DNA from: Nitrospirota bacterium
GTDB taxonomy: Bacteria; Nitrospirota; Thermodesulfovibrionia; UBA6902
DNA length: 55,591 nt
Direction of reading: 5' to 3'
Assembly (NCBI GenBank): GCA_016208905.1
Contig: JACQXG010000007.1
Location: 1 to 55,591, forward strand
Each line of letters starts with the position of its first letter. Position 1 is the first letter of the stretch. Of this stretch, positions 38,280 through 49,401 are shown piece after piece. The position numbers and the translations under genes are program-made. The notes below the pieces were generated by a model that searched no databases, was not told the DNA's origin, and saw nothing but the letters and a program-made list of their open reading frames with translations.

Positions 38280-39431
38280 ATGCTGATCTTTTTCTTTATC
38301 GCAATATCATACTGCTCGGCCAATATATACTTCTTTTACAAGGTCACTTCAGTATCTGATTCCGGGACCGCTGTTGATGTTCTGACAGGTATTGTTGTTT
38401 TCATCTTGACCCTGCTTCCTGTCTTTATCCCGATTTACAGCCATAAAGCCTCTGAAAGGTCCCTGAAGATTATTTCTTATACCGGTTATTTGTGGCTCGC
38501 TTTTCTTATCCCCTTTTTCCCTGTTGCGCTTATCCTCGATCTCTATAACATGGTTGCTCTCTCGAACGCTTATCTCATGGGACACAGTCACGCCCTGTTC
38601 ATCTTCTCCACTGGCAGCACCTTTTTCATCCCCCTGTCTCTATCAGCCGTAATCGTCGCCTATGGTTATTTTGAGGCCAGGAATTTACGTGTTGAAAGGC
38701 TTCTCATTCATACATCAAAACTGCCCCCGGGAGCTGGGAATATCAGGATCGCGCAAATCTCCGACCTGCATCTGAGCGTCACTGTTGGGGAACATTTAAT
38801 AGACAGGATCATCAAAATTACTGAAGAAGAAAAACCCGATATCATAGTCTCAACCGGCGACCTTATTGACGGTTTAGTAAAGCATATCAGCCACCTTTCA
38901 GGACGGCTGAGAAGGCTCAATGCGCGGTATGGTAAATTCGCAGTCATCGGCAACCACGAATTTTACGGCGGGTTAAGGCATACCGTTAAGTTTATTGAAG
39001 AGTCAGGGTTTACTGTTCTGAGGGACAGCGGAGTTACCATAGAAAATATCATTAATATTGCAGGGATGGATTTTACGGGTGGTGAAACCAGGGGATACAG
39101 CAATGATGCCCCCAGACAGGATGAGAGGGAGATGCTATCAAAACTCCAGCCCGGCCTCTTCACTCTCCTTCTTAAACACCGGTCGGATGTTAAAGAAGAG
39201 AGTCTCGGACTTTTCGATCTGCAGCTCTCCGGGCACAGCCACAAGGGCCAGATTTTCCCCGTGAACCTTGCCACGATGTTCCTGTTTCAATATCACACCG
39301 GCTTTACGAAACTTCCGAAAGGCTCAGCCATCCATACAAGCCGGGGCACCGGCACGGCAGGGCCGCCGGTACGGTTTCTGTCGACGCCTGAGATTACGAT
39401 TATTGATATTGTTAAGGCAGCATCATCATGA
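38280..39431 (+). CDS. membrane-anchored metallophosphoesterase
   Basis: RIAQISDLHLSVTVG, VSTGDLIDG, AVIGNHEFYGG, LQLSGHSHKGQIFP. Confidence 0.93.
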   Translation: MLIFFFIAISYCSANIYFFYKVTSVSDSGTAVDVLTGIVVFILTLLPVFIPIYSHKASERSLKIISYTGYLWLAFLIPFFPVALILDLYNMVALSNAYLMGHSHALFIFSTGSTFFIPLSLSAVIVAYGYFEARNLRVERLLIHTSKLPPGAGNIRIAQISDLHLSVTVGEHLIDRIIKITEEEKPDIIVSTGDLIDGLVKHISHLSGRLRRLNARYGKFAVIGNHEFYGGLRHTVKFIEESGFTVLRDSGVTIENIINIAGMDFTGGETRGYSNDAPRQDEREMLSKLQPGLFTLLLKHRSDVKEESLGLFDLQLSGHSHKGQIFPVNLATMFLFQYHTGFTKLPKGSAIHTSRGTGTAGPPVRFLSTPEITIIDIVKAASS

Positions 39432-39475
39432 GAAATAAATGATATAATCTGATTAAAAAGCCGAGGTAGATTATC

Positions 39476-40006
39476 ATGGAAATTATAATTAACAAAGGCA
39501 CTCTTTCATTGACAGAAGGTGACATTACAAAGCAGGAAACCGACGCAATAGTAAACGCCGCCAATAAAAGTCTTCGCGGCGGCGGCGGCGTGGACGGCGC
39601 TATTCACAGGGCTGGCGGGCCGAAGATACTTGAGGAATGCATAAAGATAGGCGGCTGTGAAACCGGCGAAGCGGTCATTACCTCAGGCGGAAATCTCAGA
39701 GCTAAATATGTCATTCATACCGTGGGGCCGGTTTACCGAGACGGCCTTCATAATGAACCCAATCTGCTTGGGACTGCCTACAAGAACTGTCTGAAACTTG
39801 CTTCCTCAAAAGGCCTGAAGAGTATTGCCTTCCCGTCCATAAGCACTGGCGCATATAGATATCCGCTGGAAGAGGCTGCGGGAATTGCCCTGAGTGCTGC
39901 AATAAACTATTTAAAAGAAAATACTGATATAGAACTTATTCGTTTCGTCTTATTCGGAGAAAAAGCACTCGATGCTTATGAGAAGAAATTGAAGCAGTTA
40001 ATCTGA
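39476..40006 (+). CDS. canonical macrodomain (O-acetyl-ADP-ribose deacetylase-like)
   Basis: DAIVNAANKSLRGGGGVDGAIHRAGG, SIAFPSISTGAYRYPLEEAA. Confidence 0.95.
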   Translation: MEIIINKGTLSLTEGDITKQETDAIVNAANKSLRGGGGVDGAIHRAGGPKILEECIKIGGCETGEAVITSGGNLRAKYVIHTVGPVYRDGLHNEPNLLGTAYKNCLKLASSKGLKSIAFPSISTGAYRYPLEEAAGIALSAAINYLKENTDIELIRFVLFGEKALDAYEKKLKQLI

Positions 40007-40038
40007 GATGGCAGATGCGATTCTTTGTGCCCGCTTTA

Positions 40039-40575
40039 TTATCGACGCCCGGCAGGCCATTGATGAATGAAAAGAATGAATCCTCCTGTAACACCTCCCA
40101 GCACCGCCCCGCCGATCACATCTGACGGATAATGCACGCCGACATATATCCTTGTGAAAGCCACGAGTGCGGCAAGGAGGAATGCCGGGATTGCAGCGCG
40201 TCTGAAATGATGGCCGATTATTGAAGCCATTGCAAAGGAAGTCGCGGCATGACCTGAAGGAAAAGAAAAAGACTTGACGCATTCGACAACAAGGCTTACA
40301 TTATGAAGCTCATGACACGGCCTTGGTCTCGCAAACAGACGCTTTAAAATATCACCAATACCGTCAGCAGTAAAAAAGCCCATAGCGGCGAGTGAAAAAA
40401 CAAGAAGCCCTTTCCGCCAGTCTTTAAAAAATAATGGAATCAAAATGGCAATAAACAAAATATATGACTTGTTCGTTATGAAAGTCATGAAAGAGTCAAG
40501 GACATTATTATGCAGTCCCTGATTGATAAGGAGAAACAAAGAGGCGTCCATGTTTAATTCTATGGGAAAAAACAA
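40039..40575 (-). CDS. PAP2 family phosphatase
   Basis: KRLFARPRPCHE, FSFPSGHAATSFA, YVGVHYPSDVIGG. Confidence 0.95.
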   Translation of the reverse strand: MFFPIELNMDASLFLLINQGLHNNVLDSFMTFITNKSYILFIAILIPLFFKDWRKGLLVFSLAAMGFFTADGIGDILKRLFARPRPCHELHNVSLVVECVKSFSFPSGHAATSFAMASIIGHHFRRAAIPAFLLAALVAFTRIYVGVHYPSDVIGGAVLGGVTGGFILFIHQWPAGRR

Positions 40576-40786
40576 AAAATGGAAAGCTTTTTACAGGTGA
40601 AAATTTCTCATTCTAAGAAAACGAAGAGGGCAGAGAGCGAAACAAGAAGAACTATTCATCCCGATTTATAAGACAGGGTATTCAACTTCATAATTCAAAT
40701 TTCATAAAATGCTAAAATACCTTAAGTAAAAAAACGTCTTTAGCGGCTATTGAAATCTCCTTGACATCTCTAAGAGGACATAAATC

Positions 40787-42793
40787 TTGAACTCTCAAAG
40801 GAATTCATCAGGAACATTCAAGCTAATATCTGATTTCAAGCCTGAGGGCGATCAGCCCAAAGCCATAAAATCATTAACTGAAGGAATCCTTCAGGACGCA
40901 AAACACCAGGTGCTCCTCGGTGTTACAGGCTCAGGCAAGACCTTCACTATTGCCAATGTAATTGCAAATGTAAACAAACCGGCGCTTGTTATTGCTCACA
41001 ACAAGACCCTTGCGGCCCAGCTTTACGGGGAATTCAAGACCTTCTTCCCTGAAAATGCGGTCGAATATTTTGTCAGCTACTATGATTACTATCAGCCTGA
41101 GGCCTACATCCCGACAACCGACACGTACATTGAAAAAGATGCCATGATAAATGAGGACATCGACAGGCTGAGACACGCGGCCACTCGGGCTATACTCGAA
41201 AGAAACGACACAATAATTGTTGCATCCGTCTCATGCATTTACGGCATCGGCGCTCCCGAGGATTATCTGGGAATGCATTTGTTTATTGAAGAAGGCATGC
41301 GCACTGAGAGAGATGCGTTTCTCAGAAGGCTCGTTGATATGCTTTACGACCGTAATGAAGATTTCAAAAGGGGGACCTTTCGTGTAAGAGGTGATGTTGT
41401 CGAAATATTCCCTTCCTTTTCCGGTGATAATGCGATTAGGGTTGAATTTTTCGGAGATGACATAGACGGTTTGTATGAATTCGACTCCCTGTCAGGAAAG
41501 GTTTTAAGAAGGCTTAATAAAGTTTCATTATATCCCAACAGCCACTGGATAACGCCAAAACCGAGAATCGAAAGGGCCGTCTTTTCCATCAATAAAGAAC
41601 TTGAAGAAAGGACCATGTTCTTTCTCAGGCAGGGCAAGGAAATGGAGGCAAAGAGGCTCGAGCAGAAAACAAGATTCGATATGGAGATGCTAAAAGAATT
41701 CGGCTTCTGCCACGGCATTGAAAATTATTCCCGGCACCTGAGCGGGCGCGAGCCGGGGGAGCCCTCAGCCTGTCTTATCGATTATTTCCCGGAGGACTTG
41801 CTGATAGTAATAGATGAATCTCACGCAACGGTGCCTCAGATCAGGGGGATGTATGAAGGCGACAGGTCAAGAAAGCAGACCCTGATCGATTTCGGATTCA
41901 GGCTTCCCTCTGCCCTTGATAACCGCCCACTCAAGTTCGATGAATTCGAACACAGAGTCCATCAGGTGATTTATGTGTCGGCCACTCCGGCGGAATACGA
42001 GATTACAAAATCTAGGCACCGGATAATCGAACAGATAGTCAGGCCTACGGGCCTTAAGGACCCGGTGATTAAACTGAGACCGGTCTCAGGACAACTGGAT
42101 GACCTCCTTGGAGAAATCCGTGAGAGGGCCGCACATGGTGAAAGAATACTGGTCACCACGCTTACCAAAAAGATGGCTGAAGACATTACCGAATATTATA
42201 TGGAATCAGGCGTGAGGGCCAGATATCTCCATTCCGATATCCATACACTCGAAAGAGTGGAAATTCTGAGAGACCTCAGACTGGGAAAGTTTGATGTGCT
42301 TATTGGAATTAATCTTTTAAGAGAGGGTCTTGATATCCCGGAGGTGTCCCTTGTTGCCATACTTGATGCTGACAAGGAGGGTTTCCTGCGGTCAAGCCGC
42401 TCCCTTATCCAAACATCGGGCCGCGCTGCCAGGAACGTAAAAGGTATGGTCATTTTCTATGCCGACACAATCACCGGATCGATGAAAACGGCAATGGATG
42501 AAACAAACAGGAGACGTGAGATCCAGGAAAATTATAACATCAGGAACAATATAACGCCGACGTCCATTAAGAAAGACATAACGAATATACTTGGCTCAAT
42601 ATATGAAGCGGATTACTGGACAGTTCCCGTGGTTGCGGAAGAGAAGGTCGAATATGCTGATGGACCGGCAATCAGGAAACTGGAAGAAGAAATGAAGGCC
42701 GCTGCTGAGAAACTCGAATTCGAAAAGGCCGCACAAATAAGGGACCGGATAAAGGCAATCAGGGAACAGCAGCTCAAACTGGGGATCAACTAA
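40787..42793 (+). CDS. uvrB: excinuclease ABC subunit B
   Basis: [30 protein letters not shown]-terminal UVR motif. Confidence 0.98.
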   Translation: MNSQRNSSGTFKLISDFKPEGDQPKAIKSLTEGILQDAKHQVLLGVTGSGKTFTIANVIANVNKPALVIAHNKTLAAQLYGEFKTFFPENAVEYFVSYYDYYQPEAYIPTTDTYIEKDAMINEDIDRLRHAATRAILERNDTIIVASVSCIYGIGAPEDYLGMHLFIEEGMRTERDAFLRRLVDMLYDRNEDFKRGTFRVRGDVVEIFPSFSGDNAIRVEFFGDDIDGLYEFDSLSGKVLRRLNKVSLYPNSHWITPKPRIERAVFSINKELEERTMFFLRQGKEMEAKRLEQKTRFDMEMLKEFGFCHGIENYSRHLSGREPGEPSACLIDYFPEDLLIVIDESHATVPQIRGMYEGDRSRKQTLIDFGFRLPSALDNRPLKFDEFEHRVHQVIYVSATPAEYEITKSRHRIIEQIVRPTGLKDPVIKLRPVSGQLDDLLGEIRERAAHGERILVTTLTKKMAEDITEYYMESGVRARYLHSDIHTLERVEILRDLRLGKFDVLIGINLLREGLDIPEVSLVAILDADKEGFLRSSRSLIQTSGRAARNVKGMVIFYADTITGSMKTAMDETNRRREIQENYNIRNNITPTSIKKDITNILGSIYEADYWTVPVVAEEKVEYADGPAIRKLEEEMKAAAEKLEFEKAAQIRDRIKAIREQQLKLGIN

Positions 42794-42830
42794 GAGTTAA
42801 GAGTCTTGAGTTAAGAGTTAAAAGTTAAGG
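42794..42830. repeat. GAGTTAA heptads
   Basis: gagttaa gagtctt gagttaa gagttaa aagttaa. Confidence 0.85.
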
Positions 42831-43646
42831 AATGATTTTGATCTCATAAATCTTGGGCCATAATTTGCCGGTAACAAACAGCCTGTCAGTCTCTTTATCA
42901 TATGCAATACCATTCAGGGTCTTTGTGGCCTTGTCTCCTCCTGCAAGCTGTGTAAGGCTTTCCAGGTCTATCCACCCTGTTACCCGGCCTGTGTCCGGAT
43001 TAATTATTGCAATGTTATCTGTTTGCCAGATGTTGGCATAGATTTCTCCTCTGATATACTCCAGCTCATTCAGTCTGGTTACAGGACCGTTGTTATCATT
43101 CACTTCTATTTGTCCGGTCATTTGATAAGTTTCAGGATTCAAAAAATATAGAATTGCAGTGCCATCGCTCATGATCAACCTCTTGCCGTCATGCGTCAGG
43201 CCCCATCCTTCGGTTGTGTAATGAAATGTCTTGATCAACCCGAAATTGTTTTTGTCATACACAAACCCTGTTTTGGACGTCCAGGTCAATTGAATCAACT
43301 TGTTCCCGAAAACAGTGGTCCCCTCCCCGAAATAGCGGTCCTGCAATTTAATCCCGTGCAGGAGTTCGCCTGTATCCAGTTTAATTCTGCGCAGTTCAGA
43401 CTTCCCGCGGATACCGGTGCCTTCATATAAAACACCTTCATCAAAGACCAGCCCCTGAGTGAAAGCCTGCGAGTCATGCGGATATACTCTTATTATTTTG
43501 AAGGAATAACTTTTTGCAGATATGAAAGCTGATTGCGCCTTTGTATTCTGTGACTGCTGTGCTGCTGAAGGTTTTCCCCCTGACTGGGCTAAATGTGCGG
43601 AAGAAAAAACAAGCTGTAATATTAAAGCAAGCGTTGCATATTTCAT
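42825..43646 (-). CDS. glutaminyl-peptide cyclotransferase-like protein
   Basis: HDSQAFTQGLVFDEGVLYEGTGIRGKSELR, LNELEYIRGEIYANIWQTDNIAIINPDTG. Confidence 0.92.
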   Translation of the reverse strand: MKYATLALILQLVFSSAHLAQSGGKPSAAQQSQNTKAQSAFISAKSYSFKIIRVYPHDSQAFTQGLVFDEGVLYEGTGIRGKSELRRIKLDTGELLHGIKLQDRYFGEGTTVFGNKLIQLTWTSKTGFVYDKNNFGLIKTFHYTTEGWGLTHDGKRLIMSDGTAILYFLNPETYQMTGQIEVNDNNGPVTRLNELEYIRGEIYANIWQTDNIAIINPDTGRVTGWIDLESLTQLAGGDKATKTLNGIAYDKETDRLFVTGKLWPKIYEIKIIP

Positions 43647-43664
43647 ATCCTACAATATAACAAA

Positions 43665-43700
43665 CAGGGCGGCAGAATAATCAACCTTTCTGCCGCCCTG
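43665..43700. terminator. strong hairpin, probable terminator
   Basis: cagggcggcagaa-...-ttctgccgccctg. Confidence 0.75.
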
Positions 43701-43728
43701 ATATTATTTAATATGTTGTTCTTATGTT

Positions 43729-44169
43729 TTACTCAGTCGGATATCCCTTGTCTACCCAGCCCGGAAAACCGTCTCTGAGCCAGTGTACTTTTTTGTAGCC
43801 TGCTTTTACAAGCATAATGGCTGTCTTGAATGATTTCCAGCAGGCCGGCCCATTGCAGTAAATAACAATCGACTCATTCTTGTCAGCCGGATATTTCTTC
43901 ATGTCCCACTCATCCTGGGCTGGATCGAAATCAAGCTTCTTTTCGCTCTTATCATTGTAATAAGCGGATATTGCGCCCGGAATATGTTTCTCTACATATT
44001 CTCCCTTTTTCCTGGCGTCAAACACCATGACCTTACCCATGTTGGCCTTGACCCAGTCTGCGTTAACCACGGAAATGCCCTGATATGACATCGGTGTGTC
44101 CGTTGCCATGGCATGCCCTGCTATCAGCAGAATTGATAGCGCTACTAATACAGACAATATCTTTTTCAT
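43729..44169 (-). CDS. secreted rhodanese-domain protein
   Basis: Signal peptide; MVFDARKKGEYVEKHIPGAISAYY; IVIYCNGPACWKSFKTA active-site loop. Confidence 0.9.
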   Translation of the reverse strand: MKKILSVLVALSILLIAGHAMATDTPMSYQGISVVNADWVKANMGKVMVFDARKKGEYVEKHIPGAISAYYNDKSEKKLDFDPAQDEWDMKKYPADKNESIVIYCNGPACWKSFKTAIMLVKAGYKKVHWLRDGFPGWVDKGYPTE

Positions 44170-44221
44170 TTGCTTCCCTCCTTAAATTATGACCTTACGG
44201 TCTGTTCAGAGACTGCTAACT

Positions 44222-44248
44222 ATATCGGTATAAGTGATAAAATCTTTA
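44222..44248 (-). promoter_or_regulatory. candidate sigma-28 (FliA) promoter for the rhodanese gene
   Basis: minus strand TAAAGATT-N11-ACCGATAT. Confidence 0.7.
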
Positions 44249-44307
44249 ATCTCTATCCCCACCTCCTTTTTTATACTGCATTAAAATGCATTAATTGAGA
44301 AAATAAA

Positions 44308-46050
44308 TTATGCCAGGGCCCTCCCAACCGCCTGCGTTTCTGAGGACAGCAGGTCGGGGACATCTTTGCTATTAAATGAAAGACCATCGCTTGTTCTGAA
44401 ACCCTCCATCTGTTTTTTCAACTCTGCCACAACCGAAGCTAATTCATCCGACACTTTTTTAACATTTTCTGAAAGGATGTATGTGCCGTTGAGCACCCCG
44501 GATGCATTCTCCATGGTCTGGCTGACTTCTTCCGCTGCCGCAGACTGTTCCTCTGTGGCAACGGCGATTCTACGGACCATCTCCATTGCCTTTTCAGAGC
44601 ATTCAACAATTTCCTGAAGGACGTCTCTGGCGTCCGATGTTGTAGCAATGGCCTCGTCAGCCACAGACTTGCTCTGCTTCATGCTCAATATTACTTCTTT
44701 GGTCTCTTTCTGATTGGCCTGTATCTTGCCCGCTATTTCTTCCGTGGCCTTGCTGGTCCTCTCCGCAAGCTTCTTCACTTCATCGGCCACTACAGCAAAC
44801 CCCCTGCCATGTTCTCCCGCCCTTGCGGCTTCTATTGCGGCATTCAGCGCAAGGAGATTGGTCTGGTCGGCAATGTCCTTAATAACGGACACTATTTCAC
44901 CGATCTCATCCGAGCTTTTGCCGAGGACTGCAATAGCATCTGACGCCTCGGTCACGCTGCTGACGAGTTTTGTAATACTTGCCTTTGTTTGTTCACTGAC
45001 ATCCATTCCTTTAGTGGCCGAGTCAAACGACTGTTTGGTAATTTCAGACGCGTCCGAGGCATTTCTTGACATTTCAATAATAGTCTGGGACATCTCGTTT
45101 GTTGCAGTCGCTATCTGCTCTACCTGAAGTTTCTGCTCATTTGTGCCGGTCAGCAAATATTCAGATACTTCAGAAAGCCCCTCTGCATTTTTAAAAATAC
45201 GCTCTGACTCGGCTGTAATGCTTGAAAAGGCCTTATTCAGCTTTCTAAGCATAGTGTTTAACTCGCATGCCATAACCCCCATCTCATCTGTACTGTTTAA
45301 ATCAATGGTGCATGTAAGGTCCCCTTTGGCGACTTCCTTTGCCGACTCTACAACTGTTTTTATAGGCCCGGCGATTGAGCGTATAGTAAGGATTGATGTA
45401 AAAACAAATAATGTAATCATGCCTATTGAACCGATTATGACTAATGAAATCACGCGGTTTGTCCATTTTTTTCTGTTGTTAAAGCTTTCATTCGCCATCG
45501 ACTCCTGTATCTCCACCATTTTGTCAATAGATTTAAATATCAGGCCCTTGTATTCAAGCCATTCATCATAGACTTCTTTCATCATCTCGATATCTTTGTC
45601 GTTGAATGCCTTCATGTATGCTTTTCCAAGATTGCCGGACATACCCTTGAATCCTTTGTACCCTTTATCAAATTTATCTCTTTCCGCTATAAGCTCTTCC
45701 GTCGTTAATACAGGCTTCACTTCTTCCCAATAAGAATCGACATCCCTCAATGATGCTCTCAGGGCGTTTACTGCGGCAGAACCGTCAATCATGTCGGTCA
45801 TTACTCCGGCCATTCTGAACTCGGTCTCTCTGAATATAAGCTGTATCTTCCTGAGCCTGTCGAGAGGAAGAACATTCTTTGTATACATGCTTTCAAGCGC
45901 GGCTATCTGATTTTTACCCATTATGACGGCCCCCGCAGAAAAGACAATAAAAACAATAATCCCGACAATTGTTAAGAAAAGTATCTTGTCCCTGATTTTT
46001 ATTCCTGACAGAACGCCTCCGAGGCCGATTTTAGTAATGCCGGTTCTCAT
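44308..46050 (-). CDS. methyl-accepting chemotaxis protein (4HB_MCP-like sensor)
   Basis: [38 protein letters not shown]. Confidence 0.96.
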   Translation of the reverse strand: MRTGITKIGLGGVLSGIKIRDKILFLTIVGIIVFIVFSAGAVIMGKNQIAALESMYTKNVLPLDRLRKIQLIFRETEFRMAGVMTDMIDGSAAVNALRASLRDVDSYWEEVKPVLTTEELIAERDKFDKGYKGFKGMSGNLGKAYMKAFNDKDIEMMKEVYDEWLEYKGLIFKSIDKMVEIQESMANESFNNRKKWTNRVISLVIIGSIGMITLFVFTSILTIRSIAGPIKTVVESAKEVAKGDLTCTIDLNSTDEMGVMACELNTMLRKLNKAFSSITAESERIFKNAEGLSEVSEYLLTGTNEQKLQVEQIATATNEMSQTIIEMSRNASDASEITKQSFDSATKGMDVSEQTKASITKLVSSVTEASDAIAVLGKSSDEIGEIVSVIKDIADQTNLLALNAAIEAARAGEHGRGFAVVADEVKKLAERTSKATEEIAGKIQANQKETKEVILSMKQSKSVADEAIATTSDARDVLQEIVECSEKAMEMVRRIAVATEEQSAAAEEVSQTMENASGVLNGTYILSENVKKVSDELASVVAELKKQMEGFRTSDGLSFNSKDVPDLLSSETQAVGRALA

Positions 46051-46146
46051 TATTGCCCCTCACTGTATGAAAATAGAAAAAATATATATACAATTTTTTT
46101 AAGCATATTGGCTGTTGACTTTCCTCCCAGTTTTCAGATACCACTT

Positions 46147-46173
46147 ATATCGGTAAAAAATTTAATATCTTTA
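46147..46173 (-). promoter_or_regulatory. candidate sigma-28 (FliA) promoter for the MCP gene
   Basis: minus strand TAAAGATA-N11-ACCGATAT. Confidence 0.75.
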
Positions 46174-46196
46174 ATCTACTAATGGTTATTTAGAAA

Positions 46197-46415
46197 TTAA
46201 TCACTGTTAACATGCAGTGTTTGCTTATCGATTATTTTGTCCCTTACTTCAACAGCAGTTGCCGCTTTAATATTGCTCCATAAAACATATGTCTTTTTTA
46301 GTGATTCTTCAAGATATGTTCCTGAAGCTATTGCCCCCATTAAGTCAAAATCTTTTATAAGAAAATGATCAAAGAAATGGGTTATTTGCCAGGCAAGCGT
46401 CTTGAATTTAAGGAG
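46197..46415 (-). pseudogene. ORF remnant without an obvious start
   Basis: Open frame LLKFKTLAWQITHFFDHFLIKDFDLMGAIASGTYLEESLKKTYVLWSNIKAATAVEVRDKIIDKQTLHVNSD*. Confidence 0.35.
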
Positions 46416-46541
46416 TTAGAATAATCGGCAAAAAAATTTCATTACGAAACAGTGCTATCCTGTATTACACACGGAGCGTTAGAGAATAAAAGGAAAACCA
46501 ATTATAAGAATGAATGAATTATTTCAAGGGTTAATTCCAGA

Positions 46542-46979
46542 TCAGTAATGAATCGTAAGCCACCTGAATGAAGGGATGTATGAAATCTCATCCGGAGCAA
46601 GTCCCCCGTCTTTGTTTTTGTCCAGTATCATAAAAGCATCTTCTATATTGGAGTACTTTTCAGCATAGCTGGAAAATTCCGGGAAACTGATTCTTTTGTC
46701 CCTGTCTTTGTCTGCGTGCTTAAAAACTTCTTTAAATTGCCCTGCATCAATAACATTATCAGTGTTGCTCCATTCAGATTGCGAGATAATTTTATCTTCA
46801 TCCTTGTCCAATTGCTCAAAAGCGTTTTCCCTCATATATTGAGCAAATTCCTCACGATCAATTTTGCCGTCTTTATTCTTATCTACTTTTTCAAAGAGGG
46901 GATGATCTGCACCGGCAATACCGGCGGCGATAACAAGCAGGAAACCGAGTGCCACAGACTTTAATGGTGTGGAGTTCAT
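46542..46979 (-). CDS. secreted EF-hand domain protein
   Basis: DKNKDGKIDREEF, DKDRDKRISFPEF, DKNKDGGLAPDEI Ca-binding loops. Confidence 0.9.
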   Translation of the reverse strand: MNSTPLKSVALGFLLVIAAGIAGADHPLFEKVDKNKDGKIDREEFAQYMRENAFEQLDKDEDKIISQSEWSNTDNVIDAGQFKEVFKHADKDRDKRISFPEFSSYAEKYSNIEDAFMILDKNKDGGLAPDEISYIPSFRWLTIHY

Positions 46980-47159
46980 AAGTTCTAACCTTCTTAGACT
47001 ACGTTATTTCTTAAGATCATTATAGTTGCTTCCCTTGTGAATAGCAAATAAACCTTAATGTTGCATAAATCAGGCAAGCGGCCTTGCCGTAAAACCTTTA
47101 CAATGCGATGGGATATTGGAATTTAACTTAGGCGGCAGGAATTAAGGTTAACAGTATCC

Positions 47160-48470
47160 TCAAACCTTCATATGCAGCATCGGCAGCCCCAGTCTCTGCC
47201 TCCTGTTTTCGCCCTTAAACAAATCTGTCCTTCTCACAGGTATGTCCCCTCTTTGTCCTTCATGCTGTCCCTGTAATTTCGCAGGCAGGCTTGAGGCGTG
47301 CTGGATGGTGTGCTTGCCGAACCGTGTTGATAATTCATCTACAGAGTGGTAAATCTTGGCCATCTTCTCTATCCTGGCCGTATCGTCAAAGAGGGTGAAC
47401 TGCACCCTGTTCTCAGGCATCAGGCCTGAGAGGACAACACCTGTCAGTCGATAAGGGATGGCGGATTGATAAATCTGCTCAAACCCCTCCTTTAATGCTT
47501 CAAACAGTTCGGCAGGATAGGCAGTGGGACGGCTCAATTTAAGCTCAACGCCGATGTCTCTGAAATCCTTTTTCCTGAGAAAGATAATGAGCCTTGTGGC
47601 TGCAAGTTTGTGGCGTCTTGCCTTTATACAGGCGTTCTCCAGGTTCTTGGAAAGCTGGGCAAAGACAAACGTCTCATCAGTGGACGGAGGGGTAAAGGTC
47701 TTTGTCTTGCTTATGGACTGATAGCTGCTCTTTGATTCGGTCACAACAGGATAGACGCTCATACCATTGAGCTCGCACCATATCTCCCGGTAAGGTTTGG
47801 AGAGGTGTTTTTTTATAAACTCCTCATCTCTCCTTGCAAATTCCAGGGCGGTCCTTATCCCGAGTTTATTGAGGAATGCTGATGTATTTGGCCCGATTCC
47901 CCAGATTTTATCTACGGCAAGTTTCTCCAGATAGAGATGTATATCTTTGCCGGGCATTACAGTGAGGCCATGGGGCTTATTGTGCTTTGATCCTATCTTT
48001 GCCAGGACCTTTGACAGGCTTACCCCAACAGAGACAGTAATGCCGAGTTCTCTCTCAACTGTTTTTTGAATCTGGGCACTGATCTCGCCGTAAGAACAGT
48101 GAAAGCTCCGCCTCAATCCTGTCAGGTCAATAAATGCTTCATCTATGGAGTACTCCTCTACATCAGGCGAAAAGCGTCTGAGTATTTCAAACATGCGGAC
48201 CGAGAACAAGCTGTAGGTTTCATAATCGGAAGGGACTATGATCGCATCAGGGCAGACCTTCTTTACGTCAGCATATCCCATCCCTCTTTGCACACCCCGG
48301 GCTTTTGCCTCGTAACTTGCAGCAGCCACGATCCCCCGCTCCTTGCCCGTGATAACAGGTTTGCCCCTGAGTTCAGGATGGATTGCCTGCTCGCAGGACG
48401 CAAAAAAGGCGTCGGCGTCTATGTGAAGGATGGCCTGCGGCCAGGAGTGTATGGTCAATGGCTGATCCAT
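47160..48470 (-). CDS. dinB: DNA polymerase IV (Y family)
   Basis: ILHIDADAFFASCEQAIHPELRGKPV, EYSIDEAFIDLTG. Confidence 0.96.
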   Translation of the reverse strand: MDQPLTIHSWPQAILHIDADAFFASCEQAIHPELRGKPVITGKERGIVAAASYEAKARGVQRGMGYADVKKVCPDAIIVPSDYETYSLFSVRMFEILRRFSPDVEEYSIDEAFIDLTGLRRSFHCSYGEISAQIQKTVERELGITVSVGVSLSKVLAKIGSKHNKPHGLTVMPGKDIHLYLEKLAVDKIWGIGPNTSAFLNKLGIRTALEFARRDEEFIKKHLSKPYREIWCELNGMSVYPVVTESKSSYQSISKTKTFTPPSTDETFVFAQLSKNLENACIKARRHKLAATRLIIFLRKKDFRDIGVELKLSRPTAYPAELFEALKEGFEQIYQSAIPYRLTGVVLSGLMPENRVQFTLFDDTARIEKMAKIYHSVDELSTRFGKHTIQHASSLPAKLQGQHEGQRGDIPVRRTDLFKGENRRQRLGLPMLHMKV

Positions 48471-48474
48471 AACG

Positions 48475-49068
48475 TTACTTATACTTCCTCACCACCGCCG
48501 TCACTACCCCGGCGATCTTGAGTTCATTTTTGGGTTTAATAGGTTTATATTTGGAATTGGCAGGGATGAGGGCCACGCCGTCTCCCCTTTTACGCAAGTA
48601 CTTCATCGTCCACTCTCCGTCGACTTCCGCAATGACGATGTCACCGCTTTTAGGGGTCTGCCCTTTGTTTACAATTACCATATCTCCCGGCATGATCCCG
48701 GCCTCTATCATGGAGTCGCCGGACACCCTGAGCAGGAAAGTGGCCTCATGATTCTGTATAAGAAGGTCATCAAGGGACATGGTGTCCGCCAGTTCTTCTT
48801 CAGCAGGACTGGGGAACCCGGCCTCAACAGTGCCGAGTATTCTTACGGGGAATTTTATGGACCCCGGCGTGAGCCTGCCCTTTTCATCCCGTTCAAGCAC
48901 CTTCATTTCCTCGAGCTTCCTGACCAGCTTGAAGACCGCGTTTTTAGACTTTAGTCCCAGCATCTCCCCGATCTCGGCAAAACTCGGCATCCTGCCTTTC
49001 TGATAATAGAATTGCGATATATCCCGGACTCTGGATTTTAACTTCTCTTCTCTTAGTTCTCTTTTCAT
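48475..49068 (-). CDS. lexA: LexA-like SOS repressor
   Basis: N-terminal wHTH, Ala-Gly cleavage site VEAGFPSP, LRVSGDSMIEAGIMPGDMVIV. Confidence 0.92.
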   Translation of the reverse strand: MKRELREEKLKSRVRDISQFYYQKGRMPSFAEIGEMLGLKSKNAVFKLVRKLEEMKVLERDEKGRLTPGSIKFPVRILGTVEAGFPSPAEEELADTMSLDDLLIQNHEATFLLRVSGDSMIEAGIMPGDMVIVNKGQTPKSGDIVIAEVDGEWTMKYLRKRGDGVALIPANSKYKPIKPKNELKIAGVVTAVVRKYK

Positions 49069-49081
49069 GTCTACATTATAG

Positions 49082-49097
49082 GTGAACGAGCGTTCAC
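49082..49097. promoter_or_regulatory. LexA operator (GAAC-N4-GTTC type)
   Basis: perfect palindrome GTGAACG-AG-CGTTCAC 14 bp upstream of the lexA start. Confidence 0.8.
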
Positions 49098-49247
49098 TGT
49101 CAAGAGGGTAATTTCGTATCGATATTTAATTTCAGCCATGTCCTTAAAACATCATTGTCCTCAGAATAAAAGATTTGTCTCAGCATATAAAATTTTAGGT
49201 AGAAATAAAATATAATTTTTTGTTATTATTCTAGAAATTATTTTCAG

Positions 49248-49276
49248 TTGACTTTTCAGAAAAAAGATGGCATTAT
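49248..49276 (+). promoter_or_regulatory. sigma-70-like promoter
   Basis: TTGACT-N17-CATTAT. Confidence 0.55.
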
Positions 49277-49310
49277 GAAAACGATGTTTCAGGAGTTTTT
49301 TGTCACATGT

Positions 49311-49346
49311 AAGGCCACAAAGACTCTAAACTTTGTGGCCTTTTTT
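49311..49346 (+). terminator. intrinsic terminator in the cspA leader
   Basis: aaggccacaaag-actctaaa-ctttgtggccttttttatta, 12 bp perfect stem plus T run. Confidence 0.92.
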
Positions 49347-49401
49347 ATTAAAGGCTAAATTCTTTGGGAATTTGGTTTATTAAGCAAGGAGGAGAATAAG
49401 T

